Numbered from the stretch's first letter, positions 10,204 to 18,527 are shown. The stretch is 64,000 nucleotides of DNA from Streptoverticillium olivoreticuli subsp. olivoreticuli (GCF_003391135.1 NZ_CP031455.1:6781001-6845000); one strand, 5' to 3'. Translations and numbers: made by a program. Notes: a model not told the origin generated them from the letters alone.

Positions 10204-11133
10204 CTACAGCAACCCCGCGAACTCCAGCAAGAGTTCACCCCGCCCCCGGCGCCCGGCGGCAAGCTCGGTCACTCCGGAGGACACCGCACGGAACAGCGCC
10301 CACCCCCGCACCCGCTCCACCGGCACATCCAGCGAATCCGAAAGCTTCGACACCCGCCGCCGCGCCGCGGCAGCCGCGCCCGGCGCGGCCAGCAGCGTGT
10401 CGACGCGGTCGCGGACCAGCCACGCCAGGTCGTACGCCCGCTCGCCGGTCAGCGGCCGCGGGCCGACGGCCAGCCACGGTGCCCGGTCACCGGCCAGCAC
10501 ATTGCCCTGGTGGAACTCCCCGTGCAGCAGCACGGGTTCCTCCGTCGCGTCCGCCGCCAGCGCGTCCCGGAGCTCCAGCGCCTCGTCGACGGCGGTCCGG
10601 GCGTCCGCCGCCCACGGCTGTTCCCGGTGCTCGCGCAGGGTCGCCGCGAGGGCCGCCGTGTGCTCGGCGACGTCACCGAACGGGTGGCCTTCACCGGCCG
10701 GCACCCACAGCCGCTGGAGCACCGCGGCCGCCTCCAGCTGCGCCTTCGGCTCCGCGAGCGAGCGCAGGCTGATGTCGCCGTGCAGCCGTTCCAGCAGCAG
10801 CGCCCCGGCCTCCGGGTCCACCCGCAGCGGCCGCACCGCGTACAGGCCGTCCCACCGGGCGAGCGCCGCGTGCTCCAGTGCCGCCGTGCCGTCGGGCGGG
10901 CACAGCTTGAGGGCGGCGGGGGTGCCGTCGGGCAGCCGCACGAGGAGGACCATGCTGGTCCGCCCGCCGGGCTCCTGCACCCGTTCGAGTGTCAATTCCC
11001 AGCGCCGCAGGCACTCCTGGGCGGTTTCCGGCAGCGCGGCGAGCCAGCGGCGCACCGGGCCGTCCGGGGGTTCGGAGCTCAGGGTCCGCACCAGCCGCTC
11101 CGGCGGTTCGAGGCGGTTGTTCGCGTTGGTCAT
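10204..11133 (-). CDS. aminoglycoside phosphotransferase-fold protein with altered catalytic residues
   Basis: 309 residues from ATG at 11133, with AAAGGAC about 10 nt upstream. The fold is recognised from the APH/streptomycin-6-kinase pattern: a lysine-bearing strand (PAALKLCPPDG), LLLERLHGDISL, the catalytic-loop position LLHGEFHQGNVL (about 202-213) and WLAVGPRPLTGERAYDLAWL. In active members these are HGDxxxxN and (I)DPKPL; here the aspartates are replaced by Glu206 and Gly224. Asn211 is kept. It may be inactive or changed in specificity, so no resistance role is claimed. The next gene downstream of its own promoter side (11163-11657) lies 29 bp upstream and may be cotranscribed. Confidence 0.8.
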   Translation of the reverse strand: MTNANNRLEPPERLVRTLSSEPPDGPVRRWLAALPETAQECLRRWELTLERVQEPGGRTSMVLLVRLPDGTPAALKLCPPDGTAALEHAALARWDGLYAVRPLRVDPEAGALLLERLHGDISLRSLAEPKAQLEAAAVLQRLWVPAGEGHPFGDVAEHTAALAATLREHREQPWAADARTAVDEALELRDALAADATEEPVLLHGEFHQGNVLAGDRAPWLAVGPRPLTGERAYDLAWLVRDRVDTLLAAPGAAAAARRRVSKLSDSLDVPVERVRGWALFRAVSSGVTELAAGRRGRGELLLEFAGLL

Positions 11134-11162
11134 CCCTGCGCTGTCCTTTTCGTCTTCGCTGG

Positions 11163-11657
11163 TCAGGCGCGGTCCGGCGAACCGCTGGGGGAGGCGGTCG
11201 GCCCCCCGGCCGCGGCCCGCTCGACGAGCCCAGGGAAGGCTACGCTGCCCCCGCTCCAGCGCACCGCCCGCACCGCCGCCTCCCGCAGCGCGGCGGCCGC
11301 GTCCCGGCGGAGGGCGCCCGTGGCGGCCCGTACGAGATCGGCGTAGACGTCCGCGACGCGGCTCTCCAGCTCCGCGCCCAGCCGCACCGCGGCCGCCGCG
11401 TCGGACACCGGGAACGGCAGCGCGTAGGCCGCGGCCGCCGCCTCGGGCGCGCCGCCCAGGTCCCGTACGGCGCGGCTCATCGCGTCGCGCCGCACCCGGT
11501 GCGCGTCGTACGCCTCGCGGGCCAGGGCGGCGTGCGCCTCGTCGACGCGCGCGCCGACCACCCCGTACCCGTACACCGCCGCGTGTTCCGCGGCGAGGGC
11601 CGCCTGCGCCGCGTCCAGGGTCCGGCTCCGCGCGGTGGCGGAGGGGGACTGCGTCAT
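11163..11657 (-). CDS. ferritin-like DUF4439 domain protein
   Basis: 164 residues, almost all helical. The pattern LAAEHAAVYGYGVVGARV and later R-x-x-R-D-A pairs match ferritin-like DUF4439 proteins, which in streptomycetes follow a small lipoprotein gene. Function is not established. ATG 11657 overlaps the stop of the upstream lipoprotein gene by 4 nt, so the two are translationally coupled and likely act together. Confidence 0.78.
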   Translation of the reverse strand: MTQSPSATARSRTLDAAQAALAAEHAAVYGYGVVGARVDEAHAALAREAYDAHRVRRDAMSRAVRDLGGAPEAAAAAYALPFPVSDAAAAVRLGAELESRVADVYADLVRAATGALRRDAAAALREAAVRAVRWSGGSVAFPGLVERAAAGGPTASPSGSPDRA

Positions 11658-12211
11658 GAGCCGCCTCCGAGCAGGAAGACATGGCCCGCGCCCGCCGCCG
11701 CGACGGACGCCAGCAGCCGGGCGAGCTCGGGCGGCGCGCCGACGAGAGCGGCCGTACGGGCGTCCAGGACGCGCCGCTCGGCTTCGGCGAGTTGGGCCAG
11801 GGCCTCCTTCTCGTCCCCGGGGACGCCCGCCGCCGAAGGGGGAGGGGAGGAGGGCGAAGCGGAACCGGAAGCGGAGGACGAGGTGGCCGCTCCGAACGCC
11901 TCCGCGTGCAGGGCGACCTCGGCCCGCAGCGGCCGCAGCCGGGGCGCGAGCGCGTCGTGCGCGCCGATCGTCGCGTCGTACCGCTCCAGCAGTCCCACCG
12001 AGTCCCGCCCGGCGGCGTCCCGCAGCCGGTTGGCCGTGGACGTCCGCTCGCCGGTGCCCGCGGCACCGTCCGAGCACCCGGTCAAAAGCGCCGCGGCGCC
12101 GCCGGTCAGCAGGGCCGCGCCGCCCGCCAGTACCCCGCGTCTGCGCGGGCCGGCAGCGCCCCGCGTCGTCGTCGTGAGCGCCACGATCCTCTTTCCGCCA
12201 GGTCCCGTCAT
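11654..12211 (-). CDS. small lipoprotein, alanine-rich, partner of the DUF4439 protein
   Basis: About 185 residues from ATG 12211. The N-terminus has twin arginines (GPRRRGVLAGG), a hydrophobic stretch and a lipobox LLTGC near residue 43, so it is exported and lipidated, possibly by Tat. The mature part is helical with a Ser/Pro-rich linker. A GTG at 12184 with GGAAAGAGG just before it is an equally good or better start and would shorten the signal peptide. The gene is divergent from rimP. No known domain recognised. Confidence 0.72.
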   Translation of the reverse strand: MTGPGGKRIVALTTTTRGAAGPRRRGVLAGGAALLTGGAAALLTGCSDGAAGTGERTSTANRLRDAAGRDSVGLLERYDATIGAHDALAPRLRPLRAEVALHAEAFGAATSSSASGSASPSSPPPSAAGVPGDEKEALAQLAEAERRVLDARTAALVGAPPELARLLASVAAAGAGHVFLLGGGS

Positions 12212-12354
12212 GATCACCGCCCGCGAGCGTACCCGCGCGCGGGCGCGAGGCCGGGGAGCAGGGACCGAATCGTCAGTCGGCTGCCGGAACAGATAGGCTT
12301 TGACCTGACACGCGACTTTCCCACAACAGCACACGCGGCCGAGGAGTCACCCGG

Positions 12355-12888
12355 ATGAGCACCACCCAGAGCGAGAGGCTGCGCGAGCTGCTGGCCCCTC
12401 TCGTCAGCGCGCGAGAGCTGGATCTGGAAGAGGTCGAGGTGACCACCGCGGGCAAGCGCCGCGTGCTGCGCATTGTGGTGGACTCCGACGCGGGCGTCGA
12501 GCTGGACGAGTGCGCCGAGGTCAGCCGCGCCGTCTCCGAGAAGCTCGACGAGACCGACGCCATGGGCGGAGCCCCGTACGTCCTGGAGGTCACCTCTCCC
12601 GGCGCCGACCGCCCCCTGACCGAGCACCGCCACTATGTGCGCGCCACCGGCCGCCTGATGAAGGCGCAGCTGACCGAGGGCGGCGAGCTCGTCGCCCGGA
12701 TCGTCGCCGTGGACGACGAGGGCCTGGACCTGGAGGTCCCCGGGGTGAAGGGCCGCAAGCCCACCTCCCGGCGGCTCGCCTTCGGCGAGATCGCGAAGGC
12801 CCGCGTCGAGGTCGAGTTCAACCGCAAGTCCGACGACAAGGCCGCCGAGGCCATTGACGAAACCGACGAGAGCCAAGAGGAGGCGTAG
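12355..12888 (+). CDS. rimP: ribosome maturation factor RimP
   Basis: 177 residues. Helps assemble the 30S subunit. The two-domain RimP pattern is visible: LRIVVDSDAGVELDECAEVSRAVSEKLDE, the YVLEVTSPGADRPLTEHRHY signature (around residues 80-99), then the SH3-like C-terminal domain ending in an acidic tail. First gene of the rimP-nusA block; the nusA start follows 2 nt after its stop. Confidence 0.95.
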   Translation: MSTTQSERLRELLAPLVSARELDLEEVEVTTAGKRRVLRIVVDSDAGVELDECAEVSRAVSEKLDETDAMGGAPYVLEVTSPGADRPLTEHRHYVRATGRLMKAQLTEGGELVARIVAVDDEGLDLEVPGVKGRKPTSRRLAFGEIAKARVEVEFNRKSDDKAAEAIDETDESQEEA

Positions 12889-12890
12889 CC

Positions 12891-13880
12891 GTGGACATCG
12901 ACATGAGTGCCCTGCGGGGTCTGGTGCGAGAGAAGGAGATCTCCTTCGACCTGTTGGTCGAGGCGATCGAGTCGGCCCTCCTCATCGCGTACCACCGCAC
13001 CGAGGGAAGCCGCCGCCGCGCCCGCGTGGAGCTGGACCGGGCCACCGGCCATGTGACGGTCTGGGCCAAGGAGGACCCGCAGGACCTGGAGGAGGGCGAG
13101 GAGCCCCGCGAGTTCGACGACACCCCGTCCGGTTTCGGCCGGATCGCCGCGACCACCGCCAAGCAGGTCATCCTCCAGCGTCTGCGCGACGCCGAGGACG
13201 AGATCACTTTCGGTGAGTTCGCGGGCCGTGAGGGCGACGTCGTCGCGGGCATCGTCCAGCAGGGCAAGGACCCGAAGAACGTCCTGGTCGACATCGGCAA
13301 GCTGGAGGCCATCCTGCCGGTGCAGGAGCAGGTCCCCGGCGAGGAGTACAAGCACGGCACCCGCCTGCGGACGTACGTCGTCCGGGTGGCGAAGGGCGTC
13401 CGCGGCCCGTCCGTGACGCTCTCGCGCACCCACCCCAGCCTGGTGAAGAAGCTCTTCGCCATGGAGGTGCCGGAGATCGCCGACGGTTCGGTGGAGATCG
13501 CCGCCATCGCCCGCGAGGCCGGCCACCGCACCAAGATCGCGGTGCGCTCGACCCGCTCCGGGCTGAACGCCAAGGGCGCCTGCATCGGCCCGATGGGCGG
13601 CCGTGTCCGCGCGGTCATGGCCGAGCTGCACGGCGAGAAGATCGACATCGTCGACTGGTCGGACGACCCGGCCGAGCTGGTGGCCCACGCGCTATCCCCC
13701 GCACGGGTGAGCAAGGTCGAGGTCGTGGACTTCGGCGCGCGCTCCGCCCGGGTGACCGTGCCGGACTACCAGCTGTCCCTCGCCATCGGCAAGGAGGGGC
13801 AGAACGCCCGCCTCGCCGCCCGCCTCACCGGCTGGCGCATCGACATCCGCCCCGACACGGAGCAGTCCGACCAGGACTGA
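12891..13880 (+). CDS. nusA: transcription termination/antitermination factor NusA
   Basis: 329 residues, GTG start. Binds RNA polymerase and nascent RNA. Domains in order: N-terminal RNAP-binding domain (1-110), S1 domain (GDVVAGIVQQGKDPKNVLVDIG, about 115-185), KH1 (HRTKIAVRSTRSGLNAKGACIGPMG split across 206-240) and KH2 ending YQLSLAIGKEGQNARLAARLTGW. There are no C-terminal acidic repeats, as usual outside proteobacteria. Only 2 nt separate it from rimP. Two GC-rich hairpins follow, before ylxR. Confidence 0.96.
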   Translation: MDIDMSALRGLVREKEISFDLLVEAIESALLIAYHRTEGSRRRARVELDRATGHVTVWAKEDPQDLEEGEEPREFDDTPSGFGRIAATTAKQVILQRLRDAEDEITFGEFAGREGDVVAGIVQQGKDPKNVLVDIGKLEAILPVQEQVPGEEYKHGTRLRTYVVRVAKGVRGPSVTLSRTHPSLVKKLFAMEVPEIADGSVEIAAIAREAGHRTKIAVRSTRSGLNAKGACIGPMGGRVRAVMAELHGEKIDIVDWSDDPAELVAHALSPARVSKVEVVDFGARSARVTVPDYQLSLAIGKEGQNARLAARLTGWRIDIRPDTEQSDQD

Positions 13881-13888
13881 TGTCGAGG

Positions 13889-13945
13889 CCGGCGCCCCCG
13901 GGGCGCCGGTCCGTGGACTTCGGGGCCCGCCGCGGGCGGGCCCCG
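13889..13945 (+). terminator. tandem hairpins after nusA
   Basis: Two adjacent inverted repeats: about 10 bp (13889-13898 / 13900-13909) and a perfect 11 bp (13921-13931 / 13935-13945, 3-nt loop). They lie in the 155-nt nusA-ylxR gap and may terminate part of the transcripts, or act as an attenuator given NusA's own role. Function is inference. Confidence 0.6.
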
Positions 13946-14035
13946 GGAGCAGGCCGCACAGTGTGGCCGAAACGTATTCGTGCCCGATCACGGACCCCCA
14001 GGGGCGAGGTCGGTGCGGGGAGGTAGACTTAATCA

Positions 14036-14314
14036 GTGTCTGGCCGGACGCATGCCCGCGCATGCCCTGAGCGAACCTGTGTGGGATGCCGGGAGCGAGC
14101 GGCCAAGGGCGATCTGTTGCGGATCGTGATGATCGAGGGCGCCTGCGTCCCCGACCCTCGCGGTACGCTGCCCGGCCGGGGTGCCTCCGTGCACCCCACA
14201 CTGGTCTGTCTCGACCTGGCGGTCCGCCGCAGGGCGTTCCCCCGGGCCTTCAAGGCCCAGGGGCCGCTCGAGGTGGCGGCGCTGCGCCGATTCATCGAGC
14301 GGATCGATGAGTAA
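14036..14314 (+). CDS. ylxR: YlxR family RNA-binding protein (DUF448)
   Basis: 92 residues, GTG start with GGGGAGG about 12 nt before. Seen: the family opening ERTCVGCRERAAKGDLLRIV and PDPRGTLPGRGASVHPTLVCLDLAVRRRAFPRAF. YlxR proteins bind RNA (RNase P association is reported for some). Located between nusA and infB as in most bacteria. Its last codons overlap a 28-codon ORF (14307-14393). Confidence 0.9.
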   Translation: MSGRTHARACPERTCVGCRERAAKGDLLRIVMIEGACVPDPRGTLPGRGASVHPTLVCLDLAVRRRAFPRAFKAQGPLEVAALRRFIERIDE

Positions 14315-14393
14315 GGACAGCACCGGCAGGCAACACCGTAAGAAGAACGGCACGGGAAACCGTGCGGTCAGGTACCTCGCGAGTTGGAAGTAG
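14307..14393 (+). CDS. possible 28-residue basic peptide overlapping the ylxR end
   Basis: ATG at 14307 lies inside the last codons of ylxR (stop 14312-14314) in another frame, preceded by GAGCGG. The ORF runs to TAG at 14391-14393 and would give MSKDSTGRQHRKKNGTGNRA followed by a short basic tail (VRYLASWK). It may be a coupled leader ORF for infB or chance. No homologue recognised. Confidence 0.35.
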   Translation: MSKDSTGRQHRKKNGTGNRAVRYLASWK

Positions 14394-14404
14394 GTCGAGA
14401 TTGC

Positions 14405-14448
14405 GATGAGCACTCGATGAGTACGCGATGAGTACGCCCATGAAGTAG
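14405..14448 (+). repeat. three tandem 11-bp repeats forming chained micro-ORFs in the infB leader
   Basis: Copies at 14405-14415, 14416-14426 and 14427-14437 (GATGAGTACGC, the first with two differences). Each repeat contains an ATG whose ORF ends at a TGA overlapping the next ATG: MSTR-stop, MSTR-stop, then MSTPMK-stop (14428-14448). The last stop is 39 nt before the infB start. The repeats and ORFs are directly visible; translation is not shown. Confidence 0.6.
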
Positions 14449-14487
14449 CGACGGTCCGGTGGACACCCCGGACCTAGAAGGAGCGAA

Positions 14488-17400
14488 GTGGCTAAGGTCC
14501 GGGTATACGAACTCGCCAAGGAGTTCGGCGTTGAGAGCAAGGTCGTCATGGCCAAGCTCCAAGAACTTGGTGAATTCGTCCGTTCGGCGTCCTCGACGAT
14601 CGAGGCGCCGGTTGTCCGCAAGTTGACTGACGCACTGCAGGGCCCCGGCGGCAACGCCAAGCCCGGTGCGAAGCCCGCGGCGCCGCGCAAGGCTGCGCCC
14701 GCGAAGCCGGGTGCCCCCACTCCGGGCGCCCCCCGTCCCGCCGCCCCGGCCCCCAAGCCGGCCGCGGAGGCGACCCCCTCTCCCAAGCCCGCAGGTGCGG
14801 CGCCGACCCCCGGTCCGCGCCCCGGCCCGAAGCCCGCCCCGGCGGCTCCGGCCAAGCCTGCCCCTGTCACCCCGGTCCCGGCCGCGGAGTTCTCCGCCCC
14901 GGCCCCGGCTCAGCAGGCCCCGTCCCAGCAGCAGGCCCCGTCTGCTCCGCGCCCCGGCGCCACCCCCGGCCCGCGTCCGGCACGTCCGGCGCCCGCCGGT
15001 CGTGACGGCGGTCAGCGCGAGGGCGGCCGTCCCGAGCGCGCCCCCCGCCCCGGCGGCCAGGGTGCACCGCGCCCCGGTGGCGCACGTCCGGCCGGTCCCC
15101 GTCCGGGCAACAACCCCTTCACCTCCGGTGGCTCCACCGGCATGGCCCGCCCGCAGGCCCCCCGTCCCGGTGGCGCCCCGCGTCCCGGCGGCGAGCGTCC
15201 CGGCCCGGGTGCCCCGCGTCCGCAGGGCGGCCCCGGCGGCGCCCCGCGTCCGCAGGGTCAGGGCGGCGCCCGTCCGACCCCGGGCGGCATGCCCCGTCCG
15301 CAGGGTGGTCCCGGTGGCGCTCCGCGTCCCGGCGGCGCCCCCGCGGGCAACCGTCCGAACCCCGGCATGATGCCGCAGCGTCCCGCTGCCGGCCCGCGTC
15401 CGGGCCCCGGCGGCGGCGGTCGCGGTCCCGGCGGCGGCGCAGGCCGTCCCGGCGGCGGTGCCGGTCGTCCGGGTGGCGGCGGCTTCGCCGGCCGTCCGGC
15501 CGGTCCCGGTGGCGGCGGTCGTCCCGGTGGCGGCGGCGGCTTCGCCGGTCGTCCCGGTGGCGGCGGCGCTCCCGGTGGTGGCGGCGGCTTCGGCGGTCGT
15601 CCCGGCTTCGGCGGTCGTCCCGGCGGCCCGGGTGCCCGTGGTGGCACGCAGGGTGCCTTCGGCCGTCCCGGCGGTCCGGCGCGCCGTGGTCGCAAGTCGA
15701 AGCGGCAGAGGCGCCAGGAGTACGAGGCCATGCAGGCCCCGTCCGTCGGCGGCGTGATGCTGCCGCGCGGTGGCGGCGAGACCATTCGCCTGTCCCGCGG
15801 TGCCTCCCTCACCGACTTCGCGGAGAAGATCGGCGCCAACCCGGCGTCGCTCGTCGCCGTGATGATGAACCTCGGCGAGATGGTCACGGCGACCCAGTCG
15901 GTCTCCGACGAGACGCTGACGCTCCTCGGCGACGAGATGAACTACACCGTTCAGATCGTCAGCCCCGAGGAGGAGGACCGCGAGCTGCTCGAGTCGTTCT
16001 CCATCGAGTTCGGTGAGGACGAGGGCGGCGAGGAGATGCTCGTCTCCCGTCCGCCGGTCGTGACCGTCATGGGTCACGTCGACCACGGTAAGACCCGACT
16101 GCTGGACGCCATCCGCAAGACGAACGTCGTCGCGGGCGAGGCCGGCGGTATCACGCAGCACATCGGTGCGTACCAGGTCGCCACCGAGGTCAACGGCGAA
16201 GAGCGCGCGATCACCTTCATCGACACCCCGGGTCACGAGGCGTTCACCGCCATGCGTGCCCGTGGTGCGAAGTCCACCGACATCGCGATCCTCGTGGTGG
16301 CGGCGAACGACGGTGTGATGCCGCAGACGATCGAGGCGCTGAACCACGCCAAGGCGGCCGACGTGCCGATCGTGGTCGCGGTCAACAAGATCGACGTCGA
16401 GGGCGCCGACCCGACCAAGGTGCGCGGTCAGCTCACCGAGTTCGGTCTGGTGGCCGAGGAGTACGGCGGCGACACCATGTTCGTCGACATCTCCGCCAAG
16501 CAGGGTCTGAACATCGACAGCCTGCTGGAGGCCGTGGTCCTCACCGCGGACGCCTCGCTCGACCTGCGCGCCAACGCGGAGCAGGACGCGCAGGGTATTG
16601 CGATCGAGGCCCACCTCGACCGTGGCCGCGGCGCCGTGGCCACCGTGCTCGTCCAGCGCGGTACCCTCCGCGTCGGTGACACGATGGTCGCCGGTGACGC
16701 CTACGGCCGTGTCCGCGCGATGCTCGACGACAAGGGCCAGAACGTCGAGGAAGCGGGTCCGTCGACCCCCGTCCTCGTCCTGGGTCTGACCAACGTCCCG
16801 GGCGCCGGCGACAACTTCCTCGTCGTCGACGAGGACCGCACGGCCCGCCAGATCGCCGAGAAGCGCGCTGCGCGTGAGCGCAACGCCGCCTTCGCCAAGC
16901 GCACCCGCCGGGTGTCCCTCGAGGACCTCGACAAGGTGCTCAAGGCCGGCCTGGTGCAGGACCTCAACATCATCATCAAGGGCGACGCGTCCGGTTCGGT
17001 GGAGGCTCTCGAGTCCTCGCTGCTCCAGCTCGACGTCGGCGAAGAGGTCGAGATCCGGATCCTGCACCGCGGTGTGGGTGCGGTCACCGAGTCCGACATC
17101 AACCTGGCGACCGGCTCCGACGCCATCGTCATCGGCTTCAACGTCCGCGCCGAGGGCCGTGCCACGCAGATGGCCGAGCGCGAGGGCGTCGACGTCCGCT
17201 ACTACTCGGTCATCTACCAGGCGATCGAGGAGATCGAGGCGGCCCTCAAGGGCATGCTGAAGCCGGAGTACGAAGAGGTCGAGCTCGGTACGGCGGAGAT
17301 CCGCGAGATCTTCCGCTCGTCCAAGCTGGGCAACATCGCGGGTGTCCTCATCCGTTCCGGCGAGGTCAAGCGCAACACCAAGGCGCGCCTCATCCGCGAC

Positions 17401-17571
17401 GGCAAGGTCATCGCGGAGGAGCTCAACATCGTCGGCCTGCGTCGTTTCAAGGACGACGTCACCGAGATCCGCGAAGGCTTCGAGGGCGGTATCAACCTCG
17501 GAAACTTCAACGACATCAAGATCGACGACGTCATCGCGACGTACGAGATGCGCGAGAAGCCGCGCGGCTGA
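14488..17571 (+). CDS. infB: translation initiation factor IF-2
   Basis: 1027 residues, GTG start with GAAGGAGCGAA just upstream. GTPase that brings initiator tRNA to the 30S subunit. Domains: a short N-terminal IF2N fold (MAKVRVYELAKEFGVESK, 1-50), a roughly 350-residue Pro/Ala then Gly/Arg-rich disordered region (52-395), a second IF2N element, and the GTPase with GHVDHGKT (about 529), DTPGHEAF (about 577) and NKID (about 632), then domains II-IV to the C-terminus (initiator-tRNA binding). The long low-complexity linker is typical for actinomycete IF-2. Confidence 0.97.
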   Translation: MAKVRVYELAKEFGVESKVVMAKLQELGEFVRSASSTIEAPVVRKLTDALQGPGGNAKPGAKPAAPRKAAPAKPGAPTPGAPRPAAPAPKPAAEATPSPKPAGAAPTPGPRPGPKPAPAAPAKPAPVTPVPAAEFSAPAPAQQAPSQQQAPSAPRPGATPGPRPARPAPAGRDGGQREGGRPERAPRPGGQGAPRPGGARPAGPRPGNNPFTSGGSTGMARPQAPRPGGAPRPGGERPGPGAPRPQGGPGGAPRPQGQGGARPTPGGMPRPQGGPGGAPRPGGAPAGNRPNPGMMPQRPAAGPRPGPGGGGRGPGGGAGRPGGGAGRPGGGGFAGRPAGPGGGGRPGGGGGFAGRPGGGGAPGGGGGFGGRPGFGGRPGGPGARGGTQGAFGRPGGPARRGRKSKRQRRQEYEAMQAPSVGGVMLPRGGGETIRLSRGASLTDFAEKIGANPASLVAVMMNLGEMVTATQSVSDETLTLLGDEMNYTVQIVSPEEEDRELLESFSIEFGEDEGGEEMLVSRPPVVTVMGHVDHGKTRLLDAIRKTNVVAGEAGGITQHIGAYQVATEVNGEERAITFIDTPGHEAFTAMRARGAKSTDIAILVVAANDGVMPQTIEALNHAKAADVPIVVAVNKIDVEGADPTKVRGQLTEFGLVAEEYGGDTMFVDISAKQGLNIDSLLEAVVLTADASLDLRANAEQDAQGIAIEAHLDRGRGAVATVLVQRGTLRVGDTMVAGDAYGRVRAMLDDKGQNVEEAGPSTPVLVLGLTNVPGAGDNFLVVDEDRTARQIAEKRAARERNAAFAKRTRRVSLEDLDKVLKAGLVQDLNIIIKGDASGSVEALESSLLQLDVGEEVEIRILHRGVGAVTESDINLATGSDAIVIGFNVRAEGRATQMAEREGVDVRYYSVIYQAIEEIEAALKGMLKPEYEEVELGTAEIREIFRSSKLGNIAGVLIRSGEVKRNTKARLIRDGKVIAEELNIVGLRRFKDDVTEIREGFEGGINLGNFNDIKIDDVIATYEMREKPRG

Positions 17572-17637
17572 TACGCGTATGTGGCAGCCCGCGCGTAGCG
17601 CGGTCCACCAGGGGTGGTGGCCGGGCGACGGGCGGGC

Positions 17638-17680
17638 CCGGGGCCGGTCGGCGGAGAATATTTCCGTCGATCGGCCCCGG
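17638..17680 (+). terminator. hairpin between infB and ylxP
   Basis: 13-bp inverted repeat (17638-17650 / 17668-17680) with one G-T pair and a 17-nt loop, in the 187-nt gap after infB. Candidate terminator or processing site. Confidence 0.5.
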
Positions 17681-17758
17681 CCGTTGCATGTACGGTTCTA
17701 AGAGCTCGTACACACCAGCTACACCTCACGCCTCCCGGGTGGGCCTCACCCGTCACGC

Positions 17759-18052
17759 ATGTATGTAGGGACTCTGTCCTTCGACCTCCTCCTCGGCGAT
17801 GTCCGATCGTTGAAGGAGAAGCGCTCCGTCGTCCGCCCGATCGTCGCCGAGCTGGCCCGCAGATTCGCGGTCAGTGTGGCGGAGGTCGGCGACCAGGATC
17901 TTCACCGCAGGGCCCGGATCGGGCTCGCGGTGGTCTCCGGGGACACGGGGCACCTCACGGACGTACTGGACCGCTGCGAGCGGCTTGTCGCCGGGCGGCC
18001 GGAGGTGGAACTGCTGTCGGTGAGACGGCGGATCCACGGCGACGACGACTGA
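17759..18052 (+). CDS. ylxP: DUF503 family protein YlxP
   Basis: 97 residues. Matches the small DUF503 family: MYVGTLSFDLLLGDVRSLKEKRSVVRPI at the start (given here in two parts, residues 1-17 and 18-28), FAVSVAEVGDQDLHRRARIGLAVVSGD, ending before a DDD tail. Ferredoxin-like fold; linked by gene order to ribosome assembly. The stop TGA overlaps by 1 nt the ATG of an 11-codon ORF that leads into rbfA. Confidence 0.88.
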   Translation: MYVGTLSFDLLLGDVRSLKEKRSVVRPIVAELARRFAVSVAEVGDQDLHRRARIGLAVVSGDTGHLTDVLDRCERLVAGRPEVELLSVRRRIHGDDD

Positions 18053-18087
18053 TGACTGAATCGAAGAAGAAAGAAGTAGGCGCATGA
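18052..18087 (+). CDS. 11-codon linker ORF joining ylxP to rbfA
   Basis: ATG 18052-18054 overlaps the ylxP stop (TGATG), and its own TGA (18085-18087) overlaps the rbfA start (ATGA at 18084). It would encode MTESKKKEVGA. The purine-rich run inside also supplies the rbfA ribosome site. Both overlaps are textbook coupling geometry, so it probably keeps ribosomes on the message; a function for the peptide itself is not implied. Confidence 0.5.
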   Translation: MTESKKKEVGA

Positions 18088-18527
18088 CCGACAACGCGCG
18101 GGCGCGCAAGCTGGCCGACCGTATCCGGGAGATTGTCGCGGAGACGCTCCAGCGCCGGATCAAGGACCCGCGGCTCGGCTATGTGACCATCACGGACACC
18201 CGGGTCACCGGTGACCTCCGCGAGGCGACCGTGTTCTACACGGTCTACGGCGACGACGAGGAGCGCGCCGCCTCCGCGGCCGCCCTGGAGAGCGCCAAGG
18301 GCATCCTGCGCTCCACGGTCGGCCGGGAGACCGGGGTGCGCTTCACCCCGACCCTGACCTTCGTCGCGGACGCCCTGCCCGACAACGCCCGGACGATCGA
18401 CGACCTGCTCGCCAAGGCCAAGGCCAAGGACGCGGAGGTCCGTGAGGTCTCCTCGGGCAAGACGTACGCCGGTGACGCGGACCCGTACCGCAAGCCCGGC
18501 GAGGACGAGGACGCGGCGTCCGAATGA
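18084..18527 (+). CDS. rbfA: ribosome-binding factor A
   Basis: 147 residues. Binds the 30S subunit late in 16S rRNA maturation. Seen: ADRIREIVAETLQRRIKDPR near the N-terminus, then GYVTITDTRVTGDLREATVFYTVYG and the KH-like remainder with LRSTVGRETGVRFTPTLTF. An extra acidic C-terminal tail is present. It overlaps truB by 4 nt. Confidence 0.95.
   Translation: MTDNARARKLADRIREIVAETLQRRIKDPRLGYVTITDTRVTGDLREATVFYTVYGDDEERAASAAALESAKGILRSTVGRETGVRFTPTLTFVADALPDNARTIDDLLAKAKAKDAEVREVSSGKTYAGDADPYRKPGEDEDAASE

Noticed and set aside
10139..11659. 506-codon plus-strand open frame across the kinase-fold and ferritin-like genes
   Set aside because: Ser/Arg/Pro-rich shadow; the minus-strand genes have coupled starts and recognisable folds.
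14700..15690. Gly/Pro/Arg-coding repetitive DNA considered as a separate tandem-repeat element
   Set aside because: It stays in frame within infB and is the usual disordered linker of actinomycete IF-2.
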